Counted from the stretch's first letter, positions 33,245 through 41,077 are shown. The stretch: DNA of 64,000 bases from Pseudomonadota bacterium (GCA_023423695.1 JAFAFA010000146.1:28029-92028), one strand, 5' to 3'. Numbers and translations: made by a program. The notes: generated from the sequence alone by a model not told the origin.

Positions 33245-34600
33245 TCAGGACGAAGTGACATCGTCCTCTTCAGCGTAGCGCCAGCCCGGCCACTTCTTGC
33301 TGTCGCTCCGGACACGGTTGGAGATGGACGTTTGCGGGACGCCCAACGCCCGCGCCGCAGCCGCGATCGACGGATAGCGGATGCCGTCGCCGATGATCTC
33401 GCGGGAATTTGTGCGGCGGCCGGATTCCTCGTTCCGCCGAACCATCTCCTCCACGTCGTGGCCGAGGCGGACGAGCAGATGCTTGACGGACTCCGCTCCC
33501 CACTTTTTCCGGAACGGGGTCAGCATGCCCTGGTTGTTGAGCGCGGTCGCGATCGCCCCGAAGTGGGTCACGCCGCGTCCGATCAATCCCTCGACAACCT
33601 CCCGATACCTCTCGGCGGCCGCGTCAGCGTCATGGACGTAGAGCCGATGGGCCAGCCCGAACTCATGGCAAAGTCGTTGGACCGATCCCTGGCTCCATGA
33701 TTTCCCAAACGGCGTGGAGACACCTGCTTCGTTCATGCGCCGCGCGAGGTCAGCCTGAGTGAAGGTGCCCTGGTCGATCAGCGTCTCAAAGATCGGACGG
33801 AGTGCCTCGTATCTGGCGCGGGCCTCGGCTGTCTTGCGCTCGCCGTGCTTCGCCTTCCGCTCCGGCGTCCAGGCTGCCCGGTACTTCGCGCGGATATGCT
33901 CGCCCCGCTTCGCTCCTTTGTTGGCCGCAACGATCTTGGCAAGGTGTTCAGGCGCCAGCGGCTTGCCTTTGGTCGCCCGAACGGCAGCTTCCAGCATCCC
34001 TGGCGGGATGCCACGAGCCTTGGACGCCGCCCCGATGCGGGCCTTGGCCTCGGGGGTATGCTCCGTCACCCCGTCTCCGCCGGGAGTGTGATTCCACAGC
34101 GGGCCGGTGCGCAGGTGGTGGTCCCGCCGCCCGATGAACGCGATGAGCTCCTCCTCCCGGTTGCGGGCCTCCTTGTCCGTCTTCACGTACTCGACCGAGT
34201 ACATAATCTTCGACTTCCTGAAGACCGCCTCCTTCTCCTTGTTGTAGCCGCGCCCAAATCGGGCGTCGGCCTCGTGGGAGGATAATCGCGGATCACTCGT
34301 GCCAGTTACCCGCGTTGCTAGGAACCTCGTGGTCCCCTTACCGACGTAGAACGGGATCGGCCACGGTGCCGCGTCGAACCGCCACAGGATGTAGGTGTAG
34401 TTCCCCCATCCCTCTGTCTGCAGCGTCCTCCTGACCGCCTTCTTGGCCTCCTCAAGGGTCATCAGGGTTGGGTGCCCAAGCTGCTGGTGCCAGTCGGTTT
34501 CGGCCCACCACGAACAGGGCTTTGCTGGAGGTGGCGCGACGGTGGGAGACACCGGCTTACTGGCCGGTTCGTCGTCGAACAGAAATGACATCTGGTTCAC
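33245..34600 (-). CDS. GIY-YIG homing-endonuclease-like protein with NUMOD motifs, 451 aa
   Basis: Residues about 65-100 (NYTYILWRFDAAPWPIPFYV then GKGTTRFLATRV) give the GIY-YIG catalytic motif. NHTPGGDGVTEHTPEAKARI followed by GAASKARGIPPGMLEAAV matches NUMOD3-type DNA-binding repeats of phage homing endonucleases. Two segments resemble the small recombinase-type domain (LARRMNEAGVSTPFGKSWSQ and ALNNQGMLTPFRKKWGAESV). The C-terminus YPSIAAAARALGVPQTSISN ... WPGWRY is a NUMOD1-like HTH. The start is the GTG at 34600, 8 nt after GAGGAG. As a free-standing homing endonuclease it would cut DNA lacking its own insertion. The neighbouring GIY-YIG gene follows directly. Confidence 0.75.
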   Translation of the reverse strand: MNQMSFLFDDEPASKPVSPTVAPPPAKPCSWWAETDWHQQLGHPTLMTLEEAKKAVRRTLQTEGWGNYTYILWRFDAAPWPIPFYVGKGTTRFLATRVTGTSDPRLSSHEADARFGRGYNKEKEAVFRKSKIMYSVEYVKTDKEARNREEELIAFIGRRDHHLRTGPLWNHTPGGDGVTEHTPEAKARIGAASKARGIPPGMLEAAVRATKGKPLAPEHLAKIVAANKGAKRGEHIRAKYRAAWTPERKAKHGERKTAEARARYEALRPIFETLIDQGTFTQADLARRMNEAGVSTPFGKSWSQGSVQRLCHEFGLAHRLYVHDADAAAERYREVVEGLIGRGVTHFGAIATALNNQGMLTPFRKKWGAESVKHLLVRLGHDVEEMVRRNEESGRRTNSREIIGDGIRYPSIAAAARALGVPQTSISNRVRSDSKKWPGWRYAEEDDVTSS

Positions 34601-34701
34601 GGCGCCGTCTCCTCAGCCAAGCCCTGGCGACCCAATGCCGGTCAGGGCGAGCAGGATCAACAATACGGCAAGCGGACACAACAATTTGCTGAAGCCACAT
34701 C

Positions 34702-34737
34702 CATCGGCAGACATCTACTCCTCAAGTAGTGCCGATG
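34702..34737 (+). promoter_or_regulatory. hairpin just upstream of a very small gene
   Basis: CATCGGCA (34702-34709) pairs with TGCCGATG (34730-34737) and CTACT (34715-34719) pairs with AGTAG (34725-34729), leaving a 5-nt bulge. It ends 11 nt before the ATG at 34749 and could control its translation. Confidence 0.45.
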
Positions 34738-34748
34738 GAGGCATCGCC

Positions 34749-34862
34749 ATGAGGACCATTATGAGCATCGTCGTCGCCCTGTTCGTTTCCCGCATCAGTG
34801 AGGCTCTGGACGCCCTTCTGCCCAAGCGGGGGGCCGTCGGCTGCGTCCGCGTCCAGGGATGA
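34749..34862 (+). CDS. short peptide gene, 37 aa
   Basis: The peptide MRTIMSIVVALFVSRISEAL followed by DALLPKRGAVGCVRVQG has a hydrophobic N-terminal helix and a basic tail. Its TGA overlaps the ATG of the following gene (ATGA), a sign of translational coupling, so it may be a leader peptide for that gene. The hairpin immediately upstream supports a regulatory role. It could also be a chance frame. Confidence 0.4.
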   Translation: MRTIMSIVVALFVSRISEALDALLPKRGAVGCVRVQG

Positions 34863-35725
34863 TCGATCAGCGTCTCCTCGCCGTGGACCTGGCCGACCGC
34901 TACGCCGCCATCATGAACCGGTAGGACGAGGCCGACCGTCTGCTCGCCGAGAAGCAGGCGGTCCTGAAGCCGCTCCTGGAGCGCCGCCAGGAGATCGACG
35001 CGGCAATCCAGAGGGAGGACTCGGCGGTCGGCGACGCGAGGGGAAAGCTGGAGTTGGCCTCCGCCCGGGAGCGCATCGCCGCCGATGTCGCGGAGCGCCG
35101 CCTGAAGCTGGCCGAGAAGCTGCCGGGCTTCATCAAGGGCGTCGTCGCCAAGCCCGCCCTGGAGCGGCTGCACGGCGCGCAGAAGGAGGTCCAGCGGTGG
35201 ACCAAGGAGGTCGAGTCCCGCACGCATGACGCCTGTAACACCCGGGGCGGCAGTGATCTCGGGCGCCTGAACAAACTCATCGTCGCCCTGAAGGCCGAGG
35301 CGAAGTCCCTCCAGGATCTTTCCGACGCCCGCGCCAAGGAGGCCATCGAACTCCGTGCGTCCCCGGCGGCGGCGGCCTCGCTGAACGTGAGCGGGAGGAC
35401 GAGGGAGGCGCTGGTGAACTCGCTCCGTGGCGCGGTGTCAGTCCTGCACCAGAACGGCGGTCTGCTCGGCGAGGCCATCAGAGACCTGACGCGGTCGGTG
35501 ACGCGCCTCGCCAACCAGTTCCGCGTCCTCGACGCGGAGGTCCGCAAGCTGACGGGCGTGGATCTTTCCGAGGTGGTCCACATCGCGCAGTCGTGGAAGA
35601 TGGACCGCTACATCGACGACCTGCCAGAGGACCAGTATGGTTCCAAGGCCGTCCGGCATTGGGCGACCAACGGTAACACACTGCGCCCCGAGTCGGGCCG
35701 GAAGGACGCTGGAAGCCAGAACTGA
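34859..35725 (+). pseudogene. coiled-coil protein gene with in-frame TAG at codon 22, 288 codons
   Basis: The frame opens MIDQRLLAVDLADRYAAIMN then Arg, TAG at 34922-34924, then DEADRLLAEKQAVLKPLLER and continues without any further defect to a TGA at 35723. The body is a long coiled coil (QEIDAAIQREDSAVGDARGK, LAEKLPGFIKGVVAKPALER) with no recognised family. No ATG with a ribosome site follows the TAG until near the C-terminus; a TTG at 35054 is the best alternative start. One nonsense change (CAG to TAG) in an otherwise clean gene implies a very recent mutation or readthrough. It lies directly upstream of the first partition locus. Confidence 0.5.
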
Positions 35726-35818
35726 CGCCCCATATTACGTCCAGGAAGGCTCGTCGGACACACCTCTGGCGGGCCTTCGCACGCCCATTTCTGCGGCCTT
35801 GGAGCCACATCGCACCGT

Positions 35819-35846
35819 CCAAAGATTTGACGGGTCAAATCTTTGG
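35819..35846. promoter_or_regulatory. 28-bp palindrome upstream of parA, probable operator or centromere
   Basis: CCAAAGATTTGAC (35819-35831) and GTCAAATCTTTGG (35834-35846) are perfect arms around GG. It is 68 bp before the parA start. Flanking CTTGGAGCC (about 35799) and GGCTCCAAG (about 35864) form an outer inverted repeat. Confidence 0.7.
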
Positions 35847-35913
35847 CGTGTTGCCATTCCCGCAGGCTCCAAGATGCGATACAAACCCCTAAAGCTATCA
35901 AACGGGGTGCGGC

Positions 35914-36606
35914 ATGGCAGATGTGCTTGATAAGCCCAAGGGAGGCGAGGGCGTTCGGCCCAAGGGGCGTACAGGTCGCAGGCTCCTGATCACAAGCCCG
36001 AAAGGCGGCGTGGGCAAGTCGACGACCTCCCGGAACACAGCCGTTGCCGCCGCCGTCGAAAGCGGGCTGAAGGTGGCGATCCTGGACCTCGACCCGCAGC
36101 GCGGATGCGTCAAGTGGTTCGCCATGCGGCCTGACGACAAGGTTGTCGCCGTGGACATGTACGACGGTGCCATCGAGACCTTCGAGGACGCCTTCGCGGA
36201 GATGGACGATGACTACGATCTCGTGGTCATCGACACCCCGACCTCCGTCGAGGAGCACAAGGGGGCCATGAAGCGGCTGATCCTCTCCTGCGATGCCGTG
36301 CTCATCCCCACCGGCCAGCATTGGGACGACACGAAGTCGGTGACGGACTGGATGAAGTATGTCCGCTCGTGCGGCGCCCGGGCATCCTTCCTGCTGAACC
36401 GCTGCAAGCCGCGCACGAAGTCCTTCAAGGAGGCCCGCGTCGCCCTCCTGAAGGCCGGTCCGCTCTGCCCGGTGGAGATCCCTGATCGCGAGGATATCCC
36501 GACCCTCGCGAGCGCCGGTCTGACCGTCGTCGACGTGAACGGCATGAAGAGCTCCGACGAGGTGATCGGGGTCTGGCTCCACCTGAAGAACGAGATGGGC
36601 TTCTGA
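35914..36606 (+). CDS. parA: ParA-family partition ATPase, 230 aa
   Basis: LLITSPKGGVGKSTTSRNTA (about residues 24-43) is the ParA-type deviant Walker A loop with the signature Lys. VAILDLDPQRGCVKWFAMRP is the Walker A' strand and DYDLVVIDTPTSVEEHKG the Walker B. The first ~20 residues are a basic tail that could bind DNA. In plasmid partition such ATPases pattern the nucleoid and move centromere-bound partners. The next gene starts 2 bp after the stop and encodes a DUF3102-like partner, and a perfect 28-bp palindrome lies upstream. At 230 aa it is a short (Ib-like) ParA. Confidence 0.8.
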   Translation: MADVLDKPKGGEGVRPKGRTGRRLLITSPKGGVGKSTTSRNTAVAAAVESGLKVAILDLDPQRGCVKWFAMRPDDKVVAVDMYDGAIETFEDAFAEMDDDYDLVVIDTPTSVEEHKGAMKRLILSCDAVLIPTGQHWDDTKSVTDWMKYVRSCGARASFLLNRCKPRTKSFKEARVALLKAGPLCPVEIPDREDIPTLASAGLTVVDVNGMKSSDEVIGVWLHLKNEMGF

Positions 36607-36608
36607 GC

Positions 36609-37253
36609 ATGGCGAAGATCGGAAAGGCAGAGGCCCAGCGGCTCATGGCGCGCGACGAGCGCGTCGAAGGCATGTTGGACGAGATCACCGTCCTGTCGAG
36701 CCGCGACCAGTATGTCGCGGAGATCAGGAGCCTGTGGGACGACGCGAAGAAGCGGTTCCTGAGCATCGGTCGTTACCTCAACCAGGCCAAAAATACCTTG
36801 GCCCATGGTGAGTTCAACGCGATGATCGAGTCCGATCTGCCGTTCACCCCTGCGACCGCCTACCAGATGCGGGCCGTGGCGGAAGCCGTAGAGGCAGGAC
36901 GTGTACAGGTCGAAGAGCTACCCGGCTCCTACAGTATTGCTTACCAGATCACCACGCTTTCTAACGATGAGATCGTTGAGGCGCGCCAGAGGGGACTGCT
37001 GAACGCTGCTGTCAAGAGAGCCGATATCATCTCCTTCAAGAAGGCGGCCCGGGTGCCACGGCAGTCTTCGAAGTCTCAGTTCTCCGCTGAGGAGGCTCAG
37101 GTTGCCGCCCTATTGCAAGAGCGTGATCGCTTGGTGCAACGGCTACGTCAGATCGACGCCGAGCTTGCCGCCAAAGGACGCCCGATCATCGAAGGAGACT
37201 TCACGACTGTCAGCGATGACCGCGATGCGTTGTCGGATGCCGCCGCCGACTGA
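36609..37253 (+). CDS. DUF3102-like partner of ParA, 214 aa
   Basis: The protein begins MAKIGKAEAQRLMARDERVE. Residues about 50-100 (RFLSIGRYLNQAKNTLAHGE, FNAMIESDLPFTPATAYQMR) match the GxxLxxAKxxLxHGxFxxWxxxxxFS..TA pattern of DUF3102 proteins that replace ParB in some plasmid partition loci. The C-terminal part is a Lys/Arg-rich coiled coil (LLQERDRLVQRLRQIDAELA). It starts 2 bp after the ParA stop. A terminator follows at 37278, so parA and this gene form a closed operon. I expect it to bind the palindrome at 35819. Confidence 0.7.
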   Translation: MAKIGKAEAQRLMARDERVEGMLDEITVLSSRDQYVAEIRSLWDDAKKRFLSIGRYLNQAKNTLAHGEFNAMIESDLPFTPATAYQMRAVAEAVEAGRVQVEELPGSYSIAYQITTLSNDEIVEARQRGLLNAAVKRADIISFKKAARVPRQSSKSQFSAEEAQVAALLQERDRLVQRLRQIDAELAAKGRPIIEGDFTTVSDDRDALSDAAAD

Positions 37254-37277
37254 TCAGAGTGCCAATTTCATACAATC

Positions 37278-37306
37278 AAGGCCGGGGGATTTCCCCGGCC
37301 TTTTCC
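37278..37306 (+). terminator. terminator of the parA operon
   Basis: AAGGCCGGGG (37278-37287) pairs with CCCCGGCCTT (37293-37302), followed by TTCC and a pyrimidine run. Confidence 0.85.
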
Positions 37307-37442
37307 TTTGCCCGCGCGGTGCCGGACCGAGCCTTCCCGTGTCCGTGTTGAGATACCGAGCGAATACCGCTGGAAAAATGCAAGTCGCCGCGCATACCTG
37401 GATTCAGGATCACTCGCGCATTCCTGGAAACGGAGGCGGCCC

Positions 37443-38096
37443 ATGCCGATCTGCTGGGGCTTTATCGGGTCCAAGGGGGGCGTCCTCAAATCGACCTCGG
37501 CGCGCGCCCTGGCGGTCGAGTTGGCCCGCGTCGGCTACGGGGTGAAGATCCTCGACATGGACCCGGCCCAATGCACGACCCTGCGCTGGCACGAGCGCCG
37601 TGTCAATGCCGGGATCAAACCCAGCGTGGACGTCGAGATGGTCCCCGCCGACGCCAACGTCGCCGCCGTGCTGAAGAAGTGCGGCGCTTACGACGTGGTC
37701 ATCATGCACTCCGCCGGGAAGGCCGACCGCCTGACCCTGGACATCGCGCGCATATCGGACCTCGTAGTGCTGCCGACCGGCCCCGGGCTGGACGACCTGG
37801 ACCCCGCCGTGAGGGTGTGCAACGGCCTGGTCGAGCGCGGCGTCCCGCGCTCCCGCATGCGGCTGGCGTTGACCCGGACGCAGACCGAATCCGAGACCGA
37901 GGAGGCCCGCGCGTGGCTGGAGCGGGCGGGACTGACGGTGCTGCCCGGCTCGCTGCCGGAACGACCGCTGTACCGCCGGGCGCAGAGCGAGGGCCGGGCC
38001 GTGACCGAGGTCTGGCACCCCGGCCTGAAGAACACGGCATGCGCCTACGTGCAGGCGATCGTGGACGCCGCGGCCGAACATCCGGAAACCGTCTGA
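37443..38096 (+). CDS. second ParA-like ATPase with unusual P-loop KGGVLKST, 217 aa
   Basis: GGAGG lies 9 nt before the ATG. The start MPICWGFIGSKGGVLKSTSA has a ParA Walker A in which the second Gly of GGVGKST is Leu. The A' strand is VKILDMDPAQCTTLRWHERR and the Walker B region YDVVIMHSAGKADRLTL has His-Ser where the family usually has Asp-Thr/Ala. RISDLVVLPTGPGLDDLD and LALTRTQTESETEEARAWL follow the normal layout. The changes suggest altered nucleotide use, though the signature Lys remains. It is 22 bp before a partner gene, and follows the other par locus directly, giving two tandem partition systems. Confidence 0.7.
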   Translation: MPICWGFIGSKGGVLKSTSARALAVELARVGYGVKILDMDPAQCTTLRWHERRVNAGIKPSVDVEMVPADANVAAVLKKCGAYDVVIMHSAGKADRLTLDIARISDLVVLPTGPGLDDLDPAVRVCNGLVERGVPRSRMRLALTRTQTESETEEARAWLERAGLTVLPGSLPERPLYRRAQSEGRAVTEVWHPGLKNTACAYVQAIVDAAAEHPETV

Positions 38097-38117
38097 GAGC
38101 CGAGGAGGACAGGGGAC

Positions 38118-38722
38118 ATGGCGGGGAAGAGGGCGGGCGTCATGGCGCCGACGATCGACGCATCGAAGCTGATCCCAAAGGCGGCGCGCTGGCGACCCCG
38201 GCGACGACGGACGGCCACGGCTTCGGGCTGGACGCTGGTAAGGCGGGGCAGCGGGGCAGGGCGGATGTCCTCGAGGCGGACTTCGTCCGCCGGGTCTTCG
38301 TCCGGGCGCAGAGCCGCGCGGAGCGCGGGAAGTTCTCCTGGGCCCTCGTGAGCCGCCCGACCGCCTTCGGCACGAAGGTGTCGGACGCCTATCGCACGCG
38401 TTTGATGGCCCGCGCCCGGGCGGCGGAACTCCTGGAGCTCGCCCTGCTGGCCTACGAGCAGCGCCGGGACGACGGCGCCGACGTGGAGGAGCTCAAGGGC
38501 GAGGCGATGGAGGCCTACGGCTACGACGCCGCGGGCGAGCGCAACCTGAACCGGCCCGTCGGTGAGATCGCCGAGGAGCGCAGGCGCCGGGAGGAGCGCC
38601 GGAAGGCGGAGGAGGCGAGCAGGCAGACGGCCCTGCTCAAGAGCGCCGCACTCGTCTTCGGCGGCGACGAGGTGAGGGCGGAGGCGCTGGCCGCGCTGCT
38701 CGCGACGGCCACGAAAAACTGA
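38118..38722 (+). CDS. partner gene of the second ParA, in two frames joined at a -1 slippery site
   Basis: The ATG at 38118 follows GAGGACAGGGG and encodes MAGKRAGVMAPTIDASKLIP-Lys in frame, after which the frame becomes Arg-rich and ends at 38351. The -1 frame continues coherently from the same point: GGALATPATTDGHGFGLDAG then VLEADFVRRVFVRAQSRAER and a long helical, charged C-terminus to a TGA at 38720. The shift point is C CCA AAG (about 38170-38178), the canonical X XXY YYZ heptamer. Full length would be about 200 residues, a sensible ParB-like partner size. Either programmed -1 frameshifting or a single-base deletion explains this. Confidence 0.5.
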
Positions 38723-38792
38723 TTGAAATTGAAACCCTGACCACCGCGTGCATTTGGGAATCAGCAAGAGCACCACCGAGGGGAAGAACGCC

Positions 38793-39389
38793 ATGAAGAC
38801 CGCCGTCCTCGCCGCCGCCCTGTTCGCGACCGCCGCCGCTCCCGCCTTCGCCGACGACAACGGCGCGCCCCGCGGCCCGGCCGCCGCCGTCGCGGTCGCC
38901 GCCAACCTGCCGGGCTACCAGGATTTCGAGACCGATCCGGCGGCCCACATCCTTTACCTGGAGTTCTCCGGCGTCGCGACGGGGACTAGGGACGCGCGCC
39001 TGATCGCCGAGCGGATCTGCGACGAGAGCCGCGACGCGGGCTGGGTCGGCTCCTGGATCGTCGCCACGACCGACGGCGGCAAGCCGACCGCCGCCTGCCT
39101 GGCGGGAACCAAGCACGCCGACCTCAGGGCCAAGGTGGACGCCGTCGGCTCGGTCGCCGTGCGCGCCGGGGCCGAGGAGGTCGCCATTGATGTCACGAGG
39201 CGCACGATACGGCTGGGCTTCCCAGACATGGGCCAAGCCAGTCAGAAGGCCGCCGCCATGATGCTGGCTCCGCTCTGCGCGCTGGCGATGGACCTCGATC
39301 TCGGGGCGCCGTGGACCGTCGCGTTGGCCGCCGACACCGAGGGAGCCACCCCACGCGCCTCATGCGCCGTGAAGGCCGCCGCGATGTAA
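38793..39389 (+). CDS. exported hypothetical protein, 198 aa
   Basis: The ATG at 38793 opens MKTAVLAAALFATAAAPAFA, a signal peptide with AFA cleavage site; GAGGGGAAG lies upstream. The mature domain is beta/alpha (AHILYLEFSGVATGTRDARL, AEEVAIDVTRRTIRLGF) with three or four Cys (RICDESRD, AACLAGT, PLCALA, ASCAVK) suited to disulfides in the periplasm. I recognise no family. It is followed by a terminator at 39426 and separated by about 70 bp from the par partner gene. Confidence 0.6.
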   Translation: MKTAVLAAALFATAAAPAFADDNGAPRGPAAAVAVAANLPGYQDFETDPAAHILYLEFSGVATGTRDARLIAERICDESRDAGWVGSWIVATTDGGKPTAACLAGTKHADLRAKVDAVGSVAVRAGAEEVAIDVTRRTIRLGFPDMGQASQKAAAMMLAPLCALAMDLDLGAPWTVALAADTEGATPRASCAVKAAAM

Positions 39390-39425
39390 GGGACAACGCT
39401 ACCTCCGCGGAGACGCCGACACGAA

Positions 39426-39456
39426 AAGGCCGGGGATCGCTCCCCGGCCTTCGTCG
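39426..39456 (+). terminator. terminator of the exported protein gene
   Basis: AAGGCCGGGG (39426-39435) pairs with CCCCGGCCTT (39442-39451), followed by CGTCGTT. The stem sequence is the same as that at 37278. Confidence 0.8.
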
Positions 39457-39576
39457 TTCACGCCTTCCGCTCAGGTCCGAGCAGGGCACCAGGTCGATTT
39501 GCCTGGTTGCAAAAACGTGAACGAAAGGAGAACTATCCTGGACTGATCCACCGCGCAAACCAGGGGAGAGCGGTTG

Positions 39577-39822
39577 ATGGCATCCAAGGAACGCTACATG
39601 ATGGTCGGCTACACGCGGGGCACCCGCGGCGCGCTGGTCCCGGCGCAACCGATCCAGTGCCGCGACGAGGCCGAGGGCCGCCGCAGGGCCGACAAGGCGC
39701 TGGCGGCGGGTGGCAAGGTCGTCGGCGCCCAGGTGCTGCGGATCGTCGCCGACGAGGACGCGGGCGACTACGGCGAGCCTGAGGTGCTGGCCTCAGTCGG
39801 CGACGTGCCGGAAGCCGCGTGA
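39577..39822 (+). CDS. small hypothetical protein, 81 aa
   Basis: The ATG at 39577 (MASKERYMMVGYTRGTRGAL) follows GGGGAGAG. The protein is compact, beta/alpha (EAEGRRRADKALAAGGKVVG, AQVLRIVADEDAGDYGE), without motifs. Its TGA overlaps the GTG of the next gene, so the two are coupled. The function is unknown. Confidence 0.55.
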   Translation: MASKERYMMVGYTRGTRGALVPAQPIQCRDEAEGRRRADKALAAGGKVVGAQVLRIVADEDAGDYGEPEVLASVGDVPEAA

Positions 39823-40016
39823 CGGGGGAGGGCGCCGTGGACGATCTCGCCTACGCCCCGCACCCCATGGACGACCACCCGTTCGACCACGTCGTCTCCA
39901 GCTGCTCCGACGCGGAGATCCTGGTCGGGGGGGGCGAGGTTGCCCTGGCCCGCTCCGCGGTCCTCGACCGGCACCCGGACTTGGCCCGGCTCCGGGCGCG
40001 CCTCAGCTTCCCCTGA
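39819..40016 (+). CDS. small hypothetical protein, 65 aa
   Basis: The start is the GTG at 39819, which overlaps the stop of the preceding gene (GTGA). The product is MTGEGAVDDLAYAPHPMDDH followed by PFDHVVSSCSDAEILVGGGE, acidic then hydrophobic, ending LARLRARLSFP. No family is recognised; coupling to the upstream gene is the main support. Confidence 0.5.
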   Translation: MTGEGAVDDLAYAPHPMDDHPFDHVVSSCSDAEILVGGGEVALARSAVLDRHPDLARLRARLSFP

Positions 40017-40196
40017 GCGTCCCCGAAGTTAAACGGTAGTGAAAGAAAAGCGGGGACCAACCGCCCGGACCGACTAGGCGCTGGACGTCGCGCGAGTTCT
40101 CTTATAGATATCTTTTAGAGAGTGTCGCCGGACGTTCCTGGTTCCAGTTCCCCCCGAGGGTTTCCCAGCGATATCAGCCAGACGGAGACCCGAGCC

Positions 40197-40640
40197 ATGA
40201 ACACGGAAATCCTCGCCAACCTAACCGCCGACAATGTTCGCGCTGCCCTTAGGACCGAACTGATGGACAGCTACCCGTTCATCTCGGCTCCCGGAGGCGA
40301 CCCGTGGATCGCCGAGCTCCTGATCGACGACGACATCCGCTTCTGTGCCGAGCGCGTCCCGGGCAATCGCGTCCGCATGGACGACGGCCCCATCGCCGCC
40401 GTGAACGTGACCCTGGACAGCGACCGCATCGACCTGGCCCGGAAGCCGACGGACGACGAGGACGTTTGGCTCGACGAGCAGGGCGAAGTCATCGGCGACC
40501 TGGACGCCTACGACGAGGAGGCCGAGGCGATGCATTGGGATTGCCACGTCGAGGACCGCATCGACGGCTGGGTGTCCGAGATCCTGGAGCAGGTCGAAGC
40601 CTGGCTGGATCGCCACCACACGAACCAAGAGGCGGCCTGA
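40197..40640 (+). CDS. hypothetical acidic protein, 147 aa
   Basis: The protein starts MNTEILANLTADNVRAALRT and is strongly acidic (DLARKPTDDEDVWLDEQGEV, LDAYDEEAEAMHWDCHVEDR), suggesting DNA mimicry or a regulatory partner; this is a guess. The ribosome site is weak (GGAGACCCGAGCC). Its TGA overlaps the next ATG (TGATG), and the next two genes follow without gaps, so it heads a three-gene operon to 42157. Confidence 0.55.
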   Translation: MNTEILANLTADNVRAALRTELMDSYPFISAPGGDPWIAELLIDDDIRFCAERVPGNRVRMDDGPIAAVNVTLDSDRIDLARKPTDDEDVWLDEQGEVIGDLDAYDEEAEAMHWDCHVEDRIDGWVSEILEQVEAWLDRHHTNQEAA

Positions 40641-41077
40641 TGGGCCGCCCTGCGAAGACCCCCGGTGCCGCGACGAAGGCTTTCTACCTGCCGCCCGCAG
40701 CCGACCAACACATCGACAAGGTGGCCGCCACCGTCGGCGGCAACCGCTCGACGGCGGTGACCCTGATCGCCGGTGTTCACGAAGCCCTGGTGGATGCCTA
40801 CGATCCACCGCTGGGGCGCGAGGACCGGCTGCGCATCCTGAGCGCCATGAACGGCGTCGCGCTGCACCTCACGCCCCCGTCGGGCTGGCGCGGCAGCCTG
40901 CTCGGCAATCTAGCTGCCGGGTCCGAGGATGGTGACGACGACCTGCTCCGGCGCCTGCGGGCCTTGCCGAAGCACGAGGTCATCCTGCTGGCGCAGTGGG
41001 CCTGGACGGCATGGGAGATGGCGGAGAGGGAAGGCCCCTACGTTGACTTAGAGCCATTCCTGGGCGCGGAGGACTGA
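40640..41077 (+). CDS. ribbon-helix-helix-like protein, 145 aa
   Basis: The N-terminus GAATKAFYLPPAADQHIDKV followed by AATVGGNRSTAVTLIAGVHE has the strand-helix-turn-helix layout of CopG/Arc ribbon-helix-helix DNA-binding proteins (F-x-LPP, Gx-NRSxAV). The C-terminal ~90 residues are helical (DDLLRRLRALPKHEVILLAQ) and unlike known families. It overlaps the preceding stop and is followed 3 bp later by the gene at 41081. It probably regulates this operon; that is inference. Confidence 0.5.
   Translation: MGRPAKTPGAATKAFYLPPAADQHIDKVAATVGGNRSTAVTLIAGVHEALVDAYDPPLGREDRLRILSAMNGVALHLTPPSGWRGSLLGNLAAGSEDGDDDLLRRLRALPKHEVILLAQWAWTAWEMAEREGPYVDLEPFLGAED

Noticed and set aside
37571..38117. N-terminal part of the 383-codon frame ending at 38722
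   Set aside because: It overlaps the second ParA-like gene in another frame; only the part after about 38175 looks coding.
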